Assembly: GCA_903933395.1 (NCBI GenBank)
Contig: CAIZKA010000089.1
Location: 1 to 10,911 of the forward strand
Direction of reading: 5' to 3'
DNA length: 10,911 bases
Source of the DNA: an uncultured beta proteobacterium
Lineage (GTDB): Bacteria; Pseudomonadota; Gammaproteobacteria; Burkholderiales; Rhodocyclaceae
Position numbers and translations under genes: made by a program. The notes under the pieces are model-generated. The model made no database searches and was not told the DNA's origin. It worked only from the letters and a program-made list of their open reading frames with translations. Each line of letters opens with the position of its first letter. The first letter of the stretch is position 1. Below, piece after piece: positions 1 through 6,546 of this stretch.

Positions 1-492
1 CAGGATGACGTGTGGAAAATCGTGAATCTGATCGACGGCGAGGCACCCTTCGACGTCTGCCTGCCGGTCGGCCCGCTGCTGGTCCCGGTATCCGTCTGGA
101 AGGCGAAGAAGTCCTGCCTGATTGCGCGCGAATACGAGCACGGCACGCCGCTCGGCATCTGGCTCGCGCCCGAGGATGACCTCGCCGAGATCGCCAATGA
201 TGTCGACGATTTCACCGTGATTGCCGTGCATTTCCCGAAATTCACCGACGGCCGCGGCTACTCGACGGCGCGCCTGTTGCGCGAGCGCCACGGCTATGAC
301 GGCGAACTGCGCGCCTTCGGCGATATCGGCCGTGACCAGATCTTCTTCCTCAACCGCGTCGGCTTCGACAGCTTCCTGTTGGGCGAAGGACACAGCGCCG
401 AGGAAGCGCTCGCCGCGTTCGACGATTTCCCCGAGGCGTATCAAGCCGGCGCCGACCAGCCAGATCCTCTTTTTCGCCGCCGTGTAGCCTGA
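1..492 (+). CDS. DUF934 family protein of the sulfate-assimilation operon (5' end outside window)
   Basis: Seen: an open frame runs from base 1 without a stop to TGA at 490-492. It carries the DUF934 (PF06073) core: a PVGPLLVPVSVW segment, then an acidic stretch (LAPEDDLAEI), then FPKFTDGRGYSTARLLRERH and GDIGRDQIFFLNRVGFDSF. A GTG at 10-12 could serve as a start, but it falls inside the region that relatives usually precede with a short hydrophobic/charged N-terminus (the pattern QDDVWKIVNL resembles their residues 10-20). I therefore read the gene as truncated by the window edge, missing roughly ten residues. Known: DUF934 proteins lie between cysI and cysH in many Beta- and Alphaproteobacteria and are labelled oxidoreductase or cysteine-biosynthesis associated, with no settled biochemical role. 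Context: the stop is 10 nt before cysH, so it is in the same operon. No signal peptide or membrane segment is visible; likely cytosolic. The family call is firm; the function is unknown. Confidence 0.9.
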   Translation, partial: QDDVWKIVNLIDGEAPFDVCLPVGPLLVPVSVWKAKKSCLIAREYEHGTPLGIWLAPEDDLAEIANDVDDFTVIAVHFPKFTDGRGYSTARLLRERHGYDGELRAFGDIGRDQIFFLNRVGFDSFLLGEGHSAEEALAAFDDFPEAYQAGADQPDPLFRRRVA

Positions 493-502
493 CGAGACCA
501 TC

Positions 503-1282
503 ATGATCCGAGAATCCCTTCCCGACTTGGCCAAACCATTGCTGGCCAATACTGAGCTGGTTGACCGTGTGGCCGAGAAGGCCGTGCGCGCAACCACGCT
601 CTTGCGCAACATCGCGCGCGACTACGCGCCGGTGGTTTTCGCCAACAGTCTGGGTGCCGAGGACATGTTGCTGACCGACCTGATCTGGCGCGAGGACATC
701 AATATCGCGATTTTCTCGCTGGACACGGGCCGCCTCCCCGTGGAAACCTATGAACTGATTCACCAGACGGAAAAGCATTACGGGCGCAAGCTGGACATCT
801 ATTTCCCGCGCCATGACGCCGTGGAGACCTATGCACGGACGCACGGCAGCCACGGCTTCTACGACTCGGTCGAAGCGCGCAAGGCCTGCTGCCACGCGCG
901 GAAGGTCGAACCGTTGCAGCGCGCCCTGGCCGGCAAGGGCGCCTGGGTCACTGGCCTGCGCGCGGGCCAGTCCGCCACCCGCGACAGGCTGAAAGTCATC
1001 AGCCAGGACACCACCAACAACCTGGTCAAGGCCAGCCCGCTTGCGGACTGGAGCGAGGCCGAGATCTGGGTGTACCTGCGTGCCAATGGCGTGCCTTACA
1101 ACCGCCTGCATGAGCGCGGCTATCCCAGCATCGGTTGCGCACCCTGCACCCGCGCCATCCAGCCAGGCGAAGATGTTCGCGCCGGGCGCTGGTGGTGGGA
1201 GACTCCGGAAACCAAGGAATGCGGATTGCATGTCGTGGACGGCCGGCTGCAGCGCGTCGCAACCCAGGGAGCCGATGCATGA
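503..1282 (+). CDS. cysH: Assimilatory adenylyl-sulfate (APS) reductase, thioredoxin-dependent, [4Fe-4S] type
   Basis: Reduces adenylyl sulfate to sulfite and AMP with electrons from thioredoxin, in the cytosol. Seen: 259 residues with the PAPS-reductase fold. The nucleotide-binding region includes FANSLGAEDMLLTDL (about 46-60) and FSLDTGRLP (71-79). Two cysteine pairs are present, CC at 129-130 and CAPC at 212-215, and the C-terminal catalytic motif ECGLH has its Cys at 240. Known: the two pairs ligate a [4Fe-4S] cluster and mark APS reductases, whereas E. coli-type PAPS reductases keep only the final catalytic Cys. Inference: the substrate is APS, supported by the lack of cysC beside cysDN. 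The start ATG is preceded by a weak GACGAG Shine-Dalgarno. The stop TGA overlaps the cysD start (ATGA), so translation is probably coupled. Some annotations call this family phosphoadenosine phosphosulfate reductase; the cysteine pattern argues against that. Confidence 0.96.
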   Translation: MIRESLPDLAKPLLANTELVDRVAEKAVRATTLLRNIARDYAPVVFANSLGAEDMLLTDLIWREDINIAIFSLDTGRLPVETYELIHQTEKHYGRKLDIYFPRHDAVETYARTHGSHGFYDSVEARKACCHARKVEPLQRALAGKGAWVTGLRAGQSATRDRLKVISQDTTNNLVKASPLADWSEAEIWVYLRANGVPYNRLHERGYPSIGCAPCTRAIQPGEDVRAGRWWWETPETKECGLHVVDGRLQRVATQGADA

Positions 1283-2202
1283 GCACGCTGGCCCTTCAGC
1301 AGCACGCCACGCTGTCGCACCTCGATTGGCTGGAGTCCGAATCCATCCATATCCTGCGGGAAGTGGCAGGACAGTGCGCAAATCCGGCATTGCTGTTCTC
1401 CGGCGGCAAGGACTCGCTGGTGCTGCTGCGTCTCGCGGAAAAGGCCTTTCGCCCGGGACGTTTTCCCTTCCCCCTGCTCAACATCGATACCGGCCACAAT
1501 TACACGGAGGTTATCGACTTCCGAGACCTTCGCGCCTGCCAGCTCAACGAGCGACTGATTGTGCGTTCGGTCGAGGACTCGATGCAGCGCGGCTCTGTGG
1601 TGCTCAAGTCTGCGGGGGAATCGCGTAACAAGCACCAGTCGGTGACCTTGCTCGAAGCGATCGAGGAGTTCGGCTTCGACTGCTGCATCGGCGGCGCCCG
1701 GCGCGATGAGGAAAAGGCCCGCGCCAAGGAACGCATCTTCTCCTTCCGCGACGAATTCGGCCAGTGGGATCCGAAGAACCAGCGCCCCGAGCTGTGGGAC
1801 CTGTTCAACGCAAAAGTGCACAAGGGCGAGAACATCCGCGCCTTCCCCATTTCGAACTGGACCGAACTGGACGTCTGGCAGTACATCGAGCGGGAAGACT
1901 TGCAACTGCCATCGATCTACTTTGCGCACAAGCGTTCCGTCGTGAGAAAGAACGGATTGCTGCAACCGGTGACGGAACTTACGCCGGCACGCCCCGGCGA
2001 CGTCGTCGAGGAACTCTCCGTGCGCTTTCGCACGGTCGGCGACATTACCTGCACGGCGCCGGTCGAATCCACTGCGGACAGCGTCGCACGGATCATCGAG
2101 GAAACAGCGACAACCACGATCACGGAACGCGGCGAGACACGTCTCGACGACCAGACCTCTGAAGCCTCGATGGAACAACGCAAGAAGGAAGGGTATTTCT
2201 AA
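1279..2202 (+). CDS. cysD: Sulfate adenylyltransferase (ATP sulfurylase) subunit 2, catalytic
   Basis: Catalytic subunit of ATP sulfurylase, forming APS and pyrophosphate from sulfate and ATP, driven by GTP hydrolysis on CysN. Seen: 307 residues. The PP-loop is SGGKDS at 41-46; NIDTGHNYTEVIDFRD follows at 68-83; the conserved GGARRDEEKARAKER block is at 138-152; FRTVGDITCTAP lies at 250-261; and the C-terminus ends in RKKEGYF, as is usual for the family. Length is normal. The frame is open far upstream inside cysH, but ATG 1279 is the right start: it gives the normal N-terminus (MSTLALQQHATLSHLDWLE), has GGGAG seven bases before it, and overlaps the cysH stop as ATGA. The stop TAA overlaps the cysN start by one base. 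Nothing is unusual about the protein. Confidence 0.97.
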   Translation: MSTLALQQHATLSHLDWLESESIHILREVAGQCANPALLFSGGKDSLVLLRLAEKAFRPGRFPFPLLNIDTGHNYTEVIDFRDLRACQLNERLIVRSVEDSMQRGSVVLKSAGESRNKHQSVTLLEAIEEFGFDCCIGGARRDEEKARAKERIFSFRDEFGQWDPKNQRPELWDLFNAKVHKGENIRAFPISNWTELDVWQYIEREDLQLPSIYFAHKRSVVRKNGLLQPVTELTPARPGDVVEELSVRFRTVGDITCTAPVESTADSVARIIEETATTTITERGETRLDDQTSEASMEQRKKEGYF

Positions 2203-3482
2203 TGAGCGCTATTGAAAGCCTGCCGGGGATCGATAATGGCCTGCTGCGCTTCCTCACCTGCGGCAGTGTAGATGACGGCAAGAGCACCCTGATCGGCAGG
2301 CTGTTGTTTGACACCAAGGCCATCCTGGCCGACACGCTGCACGCCATGGCGCGTACTTCCGCACGACGCGGACTGGAAGCGGTTGATCTGTCCCTTTTGA
2401 CCGACGGCCTCAGCGCCGAGCGCGAGCAGGGCATCACGATCGATGTCGCCTATCGCTACTTCACGACCGGGCGGCGCAAATACATCATCGCCGATGCCCC
2501 AGGTCACGAGCAGTACACGCGCAACATGGTCACCGCCGCCTCGACCGCGAATCTGGCGATCATCCTGATCGATGCACGCAAAGGTGTTCTTACCCAGACC
2601 CGGCGCCATTCCTATCTGGCCCACCTGCTGGGCATTCCGCATGTCGTGGTCGCGATCAACAAGATGGATCTGGTCGATTACGACCACGCAATCTATGAAC
2701 GTATCCGGGGCGAATATCTTGAATTCGCCGCCACGCTTGGTATCGGCGACGTCACCTTCATTCCATTGTCCGCGCTCAACGGCGACATGATTGTCGATCG
2801 GGGCGAGAATCTTGACTGGTATGGGGGGCCGACGCTGCTCGACCTTCTAGAGAGCGCCCCTGGCGCCCACAGCGAACGCGACGAGCGCTTCCGCTTCCCG
2901 GTCCAGTTCGTCTGCCGACCGCAGCGATCGGGCGACCCGAAGCTACACGACTATCGCGGTTTCATGGGTCGCGTCGAATCAGGCGAGGTTGTTGTCGGCG
3001 ACGAAATACTGGTTCTGCCCTCGGAGCAACGCTCGCGCGTCAAGGCCATCGAGATCCATGGCCGCTCCCTGCCGCGTGCGATCGCGGAGCAGTCCGTCAC
3101 ACTGCTGCTTGAAGATGAGATCGACGTTTCGCGTGGCGACATGATCGTGCACGTCGAAAAGTCGGCGCGGGTGACACGGCGAATCGAGACCATGCTCTGC
3201 TGGCTAGGTGAAACGGCGCTCGATCCGGGGCGAAAATACCTGATTCGCCAGACCACGCGAGAAACCAAAGCGGCGATCGAGGCGATCAGCTACCGGCTCG
3301 ACATCAATACCCTGCAGCAGATGCCTGCCGAGCACCTGGGCATGAACGACATCGCATACGTAATCTTCAAGCTGGCACGGCCGCTGTGCCTCGATGCTTA
3401 CGCCGAGAACCGCTCCACCGGGGCTTTCATCGTAATCGACGAAACAACCAACAACACCGTGGGTGCAGGCATGATTCTGTAA
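2202..3482 (+). CDS. cysN: Sulfate adenylyltransferase (ATP sulfurylase) subunit 1, GTPase
   Basis: GTPase subunit of ATP sulfurylase; GTP hydrolysis drives APS formation by CysD. Seen: 426 residues with an EF-Tu-like G domain. G1 is GSVDDGKS at 21-28, G2 is GITID at 77-81, G3 is DAPGH at 98-102, G4 is NKMD at 153-156 and G5 is SAL at 190-192. Beta-barrel domains follow. The protein ends at TTNNTVGAGMIL and has no APS-kinase (CysC) extension, which would add about 200 residues as in NodQ-type fusions. This agrees with direct use of APS by the neighbouring CysH. The start overlaps the cysD stop (TAATG), and a GGAAGGG Shine-Dalgarno lies eight bases upstream inside cysD. It is the last gene of the operon; a strong hairpin terminator begins 20 nt after the stop. 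Confidence 0.97.
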   Translation: MSAIESLPGIDNGLLRFLTCGSVDDGKSTLIGRLLFDTKAILADTLHAMARTSARRGLEAVDLSLLTDGLSAEREQGITIDVAYRYFTTGRRKYIIADAPGHEQYTRNMVTAASTANLAIILIDARKGVLTQTRRHSYLAHLLGIPHVVVAINKMDLVDYDHAIYERIRGEYLEFAATLGIGDVTFIPLSALNGDMIVDRGENLDWYGGPTLLDLLESAPGAHSERDERFRFPVQFVCRPQRSGDPKLHDYRGFMGRVESGEVVVGDEILVLPSEQRSRVKAIEIHGRSLPRAIAEQSVTLLLEDEIDVSRGDMIVHVEKSARVTRRIETMLCWLGETALDPGRKYLIRQTTRETKAAIEAISYRLDINTLQQMPAEHLGMNDIAYVIFKLARPLCLDAYAENRSTGAFIVIDETTNNTVGAGMIL

Positions 3483-3501
3483 CAGTTGGTCGCCTGAAAG
3501 C

Positions 3502-3530
3502 AAAAAGGCCAGGCAACGCCTGGCCTTTTT
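3502..3530. terminator. Bidirectional intrinsic terminator between cysN and rplQ
   Basis: A perfect inverted repeat: a 13-nt arm AAAAAGGCCAGGC (3502-3514), loop AAC, and its exact complement GCCTGGCCTTTTT (3518-3530). The + strand transcript ends in five U after an 8-bp GC-rich core, and so does the - strand transcript. It lies in the 67-bp gap between two converging stops (cysN 3482, rplQ 3550), which is where a shared terminator is expected. Confidence 0.92.
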
Positions 3531-3549
3531 GTTGACTCCCGAAAATGGC

Positions 3550-3942
3550 TTACTCGACAGCGGGGGCCTCAGCCACGTCGCCTGCCGGACGATCCAGCAA
3601 TTCGACAAAGGCCATAGGCGCGTTGTCGCCAACGCGGAAGCCCATTTTCAGTATCCGCAGGTAACCGCCGTTGCGGGCAGCATAGCGAGGGCCGAGTTCG
3701 TCAAACAATTTACCGACGATTTCGCGGTCGCGCGTGCGGTCGAAGGCCAGGCGGCGATTGGCCAGACTGGGCTTCTTGCCAAGCGTTATAAGGGGTTCCA
3801 CCACGCGGCGCAATTCCTTGGCCTTGGGCAGGGTAGTCTTGATGGCCTCATGGCGCAACAGCGAGACCGCCATGTTGCGCAGCATCGCCTGGCGATGCGC
3901 TGAAGTGCGATTGAGCTTGCGAAGTCCGTTACCGTGACGCAT
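3550..3942 (-). CDS. rplQ: 50S ribosomal protein L17
   Basis: Large-subunit protein L17, which lies near the peptide exit tunnel. Seen: 130 residues beginning MRHGNGLRKLNRTSAHRQA, the standard L17 N-terminus, followed by MLRNMAVSLLRHEAIKTTLPKAKELR and GYLRILKMGFRVGDNAPMAFVEL. A short acidic, alanine-rich tail (AGDVAEAPAVE) follows the core, as in many betaproteobacterial L17 proteins. The start is supported by GAGGA seven bases upstream. It is the last gene of the alpha operon in transcription order, but is set off from rpoA by 140 nt rather than the few tens of bases usual for this pair. Downstream it converges on cysN with a shared terminator. Confidence 0.97.
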   Translation of the reverse strand: MRHGNGLRKLNRTSAHRQAMLRNMAVSLLRHEAIKTTLPKAKELRRVVEPLITLGKKPSLANRRLAFDRTRDREIVGKLFDELGPRYAARNGGYLRILKMGFRVGDNAPMAFVELLDRPAGDVAEAPAVE

Positions 3943-4057
3943 TTTGATGTCCTCGTTTTTTTGCGGTCATCGCGCAAGGCAAATGGCCGGTTAATGGTTA
4001 TCGAGAGTAGGTAAATCAGTGTTGCAAGTGAAACAAATGAAACAGTCAGACAAAGCG

Positions 4058-4075
4058 ACCGGGCCAAAGCCCGGT
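4058..4075 (-). other. GC-rich stem-loop in the rpoA-rplQ spacer (possible attenuator or processing site)
   Basis: On the - strand, ACCGGGC, loop TTTG, GCCCGGT forms a perfect 7-bp stem starting 7 nt after the rpoA stop. It is followed by CGCTTTGTCTG, so it lacks a proper U-tract and is at best a weak terminator. It sits in the 140-nt gap before rplQ. It may stabilise the rpoA 3' end or reduce read-through into rplQ. The rest of the gap (3943-4057) is AT-richer and contains the rplQ Shine-Dalgarno; I found no convincing promoter in it. Confidence 0.45.
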
Positions 4076-4082
4076 GTGAAAA

Positions 4083-5063
4083 TTATCCTGCCAGCTTTTC
4101 CAGCCCGGCCGGCGGCCAGCTTTCAAGCTTCATGCCGAGGGTCAGGCCGCGCGACGCAAGCACTTCCTTGATCTCGTTGAGCGATTTGCGGCCCAGGTTC
4201 GGCGTCTTCAGAAGTTCGGTTTCGGTGCGCTGAATCAGATCACCAATGTAATAAATGTTCTCGGCCTTGAGGCAGTTCGCGGAACGTACGGTCAACTCCA
4301 GATCATCAACAGGGCGCACCAGTACGGGATCCACCGAGGTCTGCTTGGGGGTTTCCGCGGACATCGGCGTACCTTCAAGGTCGGCAAAAACCGACAGCTG
4401 CTCCATAAGGATGCGTGCCGCAGTGCGCACGGCTTCCTCTGCGTTGTCGATCGCGCCGTTGGTCTCGATGTCTAGAATCAGCTTGTCGAGGTCGGTGCGC
4501 TGCTCGACACGGGCGGACTCGACCGAATAGCTTACGCGGCGCACCGGGCTGAACGACGCGTCAAGCATGATCTGGCCGATGGCACGGTTTTCGCGGGCAA
4601 TTTCGCGCTGATTCGCCGGCACATAGCCGCGGCCGGATTCGACGCGAATCTGCATGTTGAGCTTGCCGCCCGGTGCGATGTGGGCGATCACGTGATCGGG
4701 ATTGACGATTTCGACGTCGTGCGTGGTTTCAATATCGCGCGCCGTCACCACGCCTTCGCCGTTGCGGGAAAGGGTAAGTGTTGCCTCGCGGCGATTGTGC
4801 ATCTTCAGCACCACGCCCTTGAGATTCAGCAGCACGTCGACCACGTCTTCGCGAACGCCATCCAGCGTCGAGTACTCGTGGAGCACGCCTTCGATGGAAA
4901 CTTCGGTCGGAGCGACTCCCTCCATCGAGGAAAGCAGGATACGGCGCAGGGCATTGCCCAGCGTATGGCCGTAACCGCGTTCGAACGGCTCCATGACCAC
5001 ACGGGCATGCACCGGCGAAAGCTGCTGGACATCGATACTGCGGGGTTTCAGAAGTGTGTGCAT
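4083..5063 (-). CDS. rpoA: DNA-directed RNA polymerase subunit alpha
   Basis: Alpha subunit of RNA polymerase: its N-terminal domain dimerises and assembles beta and beta', and its C-terminal domain binds UP elements and activators. Seen: 326 residues from the chosen start. The alpha-NTD has the hallmark RGYGHTLGNALRRILLSS (about 29-46) and VESGRGYVPANQ. A variable linker lies near 230-255. The alpha-CTD has LTVRSANCLKAENIYYIGDL, whose Arg corresponds to E. coli R265, and LLKTPNLGRKSLNEIKEVL. Start choice: two ATGs lie six bases apart (5069 and 5063). The Shine-Dalgarno GAAGGA touches the first ATG with no spacer but stands six bases from the second, so I take 5063; this gives MHTLLKPRSIDVQ, like other betaproteobacterial alphas. 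It follows rpsD by 61 nt, a gap holding a strong hairpin. Confidence 0.97.
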   Translation of the reverse strand: MHTLLKPRSIDVQQLSPVHARVVMEPFERGYGHTLGNALRRILLSSMEGVAPTEVSIEGVLHEYSTLDGVREDVVDVLLNLKGVVLKMHNRREATLTLSRNGEGVVTARDIETTHDVEIVNPDHVIAHIAPGGKLNMQIRVESGRGYVPANQREIARENRAIGQIMLDASFSPVRRVSYSVESARVEQRTDLDKLILDIETNGAIDNAEEAVRTAARILMEQLSVFADLEGTPMSAETPKQTSVDPVLVRPVDDLELTVRSANCLKAENIYYIGDLIQRTETELLKTPNLGRKSLNEIKEVLASRGLTLGMKLESWPPAGLEKLAG

Positions 5064-5069
5064 GTGCAT

Positions 5070-5075
5070 TCCTTC
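5070..5075 (-). promoter_or_regulatory. rpoA Shine-Dalgarno that decides between two ATGs
   Basis: GAAGGA read on the - strand ends directly against the ATG at 5069 (no spacer) and six bases before the ATG at 5063. Normal spacing is about 5-9 bases, so the second ATG is favoured. The difference is two residues (Met-His). Confidence 0.7.
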
Positions 5076-5084
5076 AAATGAACA

Positions 5085-5113
5085 ACGCCTGGCGTCCGAA
5101 GGACGCCAGGCGT
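5085..5113 (-). other. Strong 13-bp hairpin between rpsD and rpoA
   Basis: A perfect inverted repeat: ACGCCTGGCGTCC, a 3-nt loop (TTC on the transcribed strand), and GGACGCCAGGCGT. In the mRNA it starts 11 nt after the rpsD stop and ends 9 nt before the rpoA Shine-Dalgarno. The bases after it (TGTTCATTTG) do not form a U-tract, so it is not a standard terminator. It could act as an RNA-processing or stability element, or as a partial attenuator or pausing site setting rpoA output relative to the ribosomal protein genes upstream. The structure is certain on paper; the role is inferred. Confidence 0.6.
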
Positions 5114-5124
5114 AAAACTACGTG

Positions 5125-5754
5125 TTAGCGCGAATACAGTTCGACAACCAGGCCTTCATTGATCGACGGCGGCAGGTCCTCGCGTGCAGGATACGACTTG
5201 AAAACACCCTTGCCGGCCTTGACATCGACCTCGAGCCATGCCGGGAAGCCGCGCGACTCGGCAGCCTCCAGAGCGGCCTTGGTGCGCAAATGGCCACGGG
5301 TGCCCTCAAGCAGTTGGATGACGTCACCGGGACGCACGCTGTACGATGGAATGTCAACCCGCTTGCCATTTATCAACACACCGTTGTGGCGGACCACTTG
5401 GCGCGCTTCTGCACGTGATACGCCAAAACCCATGCGGTAGGCCACGGTGTCAAGACGCCCTTCGAGCAACTTGAGCAGATTCTCGCCGGTCTGTCCCTTC
5501 TTGCTTTCTGCATCGGCGAACACCTTGCGGAACTGCCGCTCGAGAACGCCGTAAATGCGACGGATTTTTTGCTTTTCGCGCAGTTGCGTACCGTAACCGG
5601 ACAAACGTTGGCCGGACTTCTGGCCGTGCTGGCCGGGCGCGTAGGCACGGCGCTCGACGGAACATTTGTCAGTGAAGCACTTCTCGCCTTTGAGGAACAG
5701 CTTTTCGCCCTCGCGGCGGCACTGGCGGCACTTGGCATCTAGGTTGCGGGCCAT
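5125..5754 (-). CDS. rpsD: 30S ribosomal protein S4, zinc-binding (four-cysteine) form
   Basis: Primary assembly protein of the 30S subunit, binding the 5' domain of 16S rRNA. In E. coli it also represses its own alpha operon. Seen: 209 residues. The N-terminal domain carries C9, C12, C26 and C31 in the pattern CRQC...KCFTDKC, a Cys4 zinc site. YAPGQHGQKSGQRLSGYGTQLREKQKIRRIYGVLE-type sequence follows, though I quote only its key blocks: APGQHG and LREKQKIRRIYG. The S4 RNA-binding domain spans about 100-145 (RLDTVAYRMGFG, INGKRVDIPSYSVRPGD), and the C-terminus is GLVVELYSR. E. coli and, as I recall, Neisseria S4 lack this cysteine set, so this is the C+ paralogue type. The start has AAGGA 11 bases upstream. 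The gap to rpsK is 21 nt. Confidence 0.97.
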   Translation of the reverse strand: MARNLDAKCRQCRREGEKLFLKGEKCFTDKCSVERRAYAPGQHGQKSGQRLSGYGTQLREKQKIRRIYGVLERQFRKVFADAESKKGQTGENLLKLLEGRLDTVAYRMGFGVSRAEARQVVRHNGVLINGKRVDIPSYSVRPGDVIQLLEGTRGHLRTKAALEAAESRGFPAWLEVDVKAGKGVFKSYPAREDLPPSINEGLVVELYSR

Positions 5755-5775
5755 GGGTGTCGTATCCTTATTGCC

Positions 5776-6165
5776 TTAGATGCGGCGGCGCTTGGGCGGC
5801 CGGCATCCGTTGTGGGGAATCGGGGTAATGTCGGTGATGCTGGTAATCTTCATGCCAAGCGCATTGAGCGCCCGTACTGCCGATTCGCGCCCGGGGCCGG
5901 GGCCCTTGATGCGAACTTCGAGATTCTTTACACCACACTCCTGAGCCGCCTTGCCCGCAGCTTCGGCTGCAATCTGCGCGGCAAAGGGAGTCGACTTGCG
6001 CGACCCCTTGAAACCGGCACCACCTGAAGTGGCCCACGACAAGGCATTGCCCTGGCGGTCGGTGATCGTGATGATGGTGTTATTGAAGGAAGCGTGAACG
6101 TGCGCGATGCCTTCGGCGACGTTCTTCTTGACCTTCTTGCGAACTTTGGTTGCGGTCTTAGCCAT
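5776..6165 (-). CDS. rpsK: 30S ribosomal protein S11
   Basis: Small-subunit platform protein lining the mRNA path near the E site, a partner of S18/S21 and bS6 in the platform. Seen: 129 residues, the same length as E. coli S11. A lysine-rich N-terminus (KVRKKVKKN) is followed by HVHASFNNTIITITD, GNALSWATSGGAGFKGSRK, IKGPGPGRESAVRAL and the C-terminal HNGCRPPKRRRI. The Asn-Gly at 119-120 matches the E. coli site where Asn119 is converted to isoaspartate. The start is preceded by AGGA eight bases upstream. The gene lies 15 nt after rpsM and 21 nt before rpsD, inside the alpha operon. Nothing unusual. Confidence 0.97.
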   Translation of the reverse strand: MAKTATKVRKKVKKNVAEGIAHVHASFNNTIITITDRQGNALSWATSGGAGFKGSRKSTPFAAQIAAEAAGKAAQECGVKNLEVRIKGPGPGRESAVRALNALGMKITSITDITPIPHNGCRPPKRRRI

Positions 6166-6180
6166 GTATTGGTTCCTGGT

Positions 6181-6546
6181 TTACTTCTTGCCCATCGAAA
6201 TCGCCTTGCGCGGGCCCTTGCGGGTTCGCGCGTTGGTACGGGTGCGCTGACCACGCACCGGCAGTCCGCGACGGTGACGCACTCCGCGGTAGCAGCCGAG
6301 GTCCATTAGGCGCTTGATGTTCATCGTCGTTTCGCGGCGCAAATCGCCTTCGACGGCGAACTTGCCGACCTCCTCACGCAGGCGATCCAGCTCGCTGTCC
6401 GTGAGTTCCTTGACCTTGGTCGAACGCTTGACGCCGACGGTGTCGCAGATTTTCCTTGCGCGGGTACGGCCAATGCCGTAGATCGCGGTCAATGCGATCT
6501 CCGCGTGCTGGTGATTCGGGATGTTGACGCCTGCAATACGAGCCAT
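6181..6546 (-). CDS. rpsM: 30S ribosomal protein S13
   Basis: Head protein of the 30S subunit, contacting P-site tRNA through its C-terminal tail and forming bridges with the 50S subunit. Seen: 121 residues. It begins MARIAGVNIPNHQHAEIALT, then IYGIGRTRARKIC (helix-two-turn-helix region), YRGVRHRRGLPVRGQRTRTN and a basic tail ending RKAISMGKK. Length is normal (E. coli 118). It is the first gene of the alpha operon. The start at 6546 has the modest Shine-Dalgarno AGGTAAG beginning ten bases upstream. A sigma70-like promoter lies about 70 nt upstream, giving a predicted leader of about 60 nt. In E. coli this leader is the target of S4 repression; whether that holds here is untested. Confidence 0.97.
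   Translation of the reverse strand: MARIAGVNIPNHQHAEIALTAIYGIGRTRARKICDTVGVKRSTKVKELTDSELDRLREEVGKFAVEGDLRRETTMNIKRLMDLGCYRGVRHRRGLPVRGQRTRTNARTRKGPRKAISMGKK

Noticed and set aside
10..12. GTG at 10 as the true start of the DUF934 gene
   Set aside because: The reading frame is open to base 1 and the residues before GTG fit the family N-terminus, so the real start is probably outside the window; not fully excluded.
1135..1278. Upstream extension of cysD in the same frame to 1135
   Set aside because: It lies entirely within cysH, encodes Arg-rich sequence unlike CysD, and the ATG at 1279 has a good ribosome binding site and the normal N-terminus.
350..2178. Two long - strand open frames (350-1390 and 1120-2178) opposite cysH and cysD
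   Set aside because: They overlap each other and well-supported cys genes, have no family motifs and no sensible ribosome binding site.
3882..3898. Inverted repeat GCATCGC-CTG-GCGATGC inside rplQ
   Set aside because: It encodes the conserved HRQAMLRN region of L17, so the symmetry is most likely a by-product of codon choice.
3943..4057. Possible promoter for rplQ (TTGCAA near 4022-4027 on the - strand with GATAAC downstream)
   Set aside because: Spacing of 19 nt and a poor -10 match; no pair of boxes comes close to consensus.
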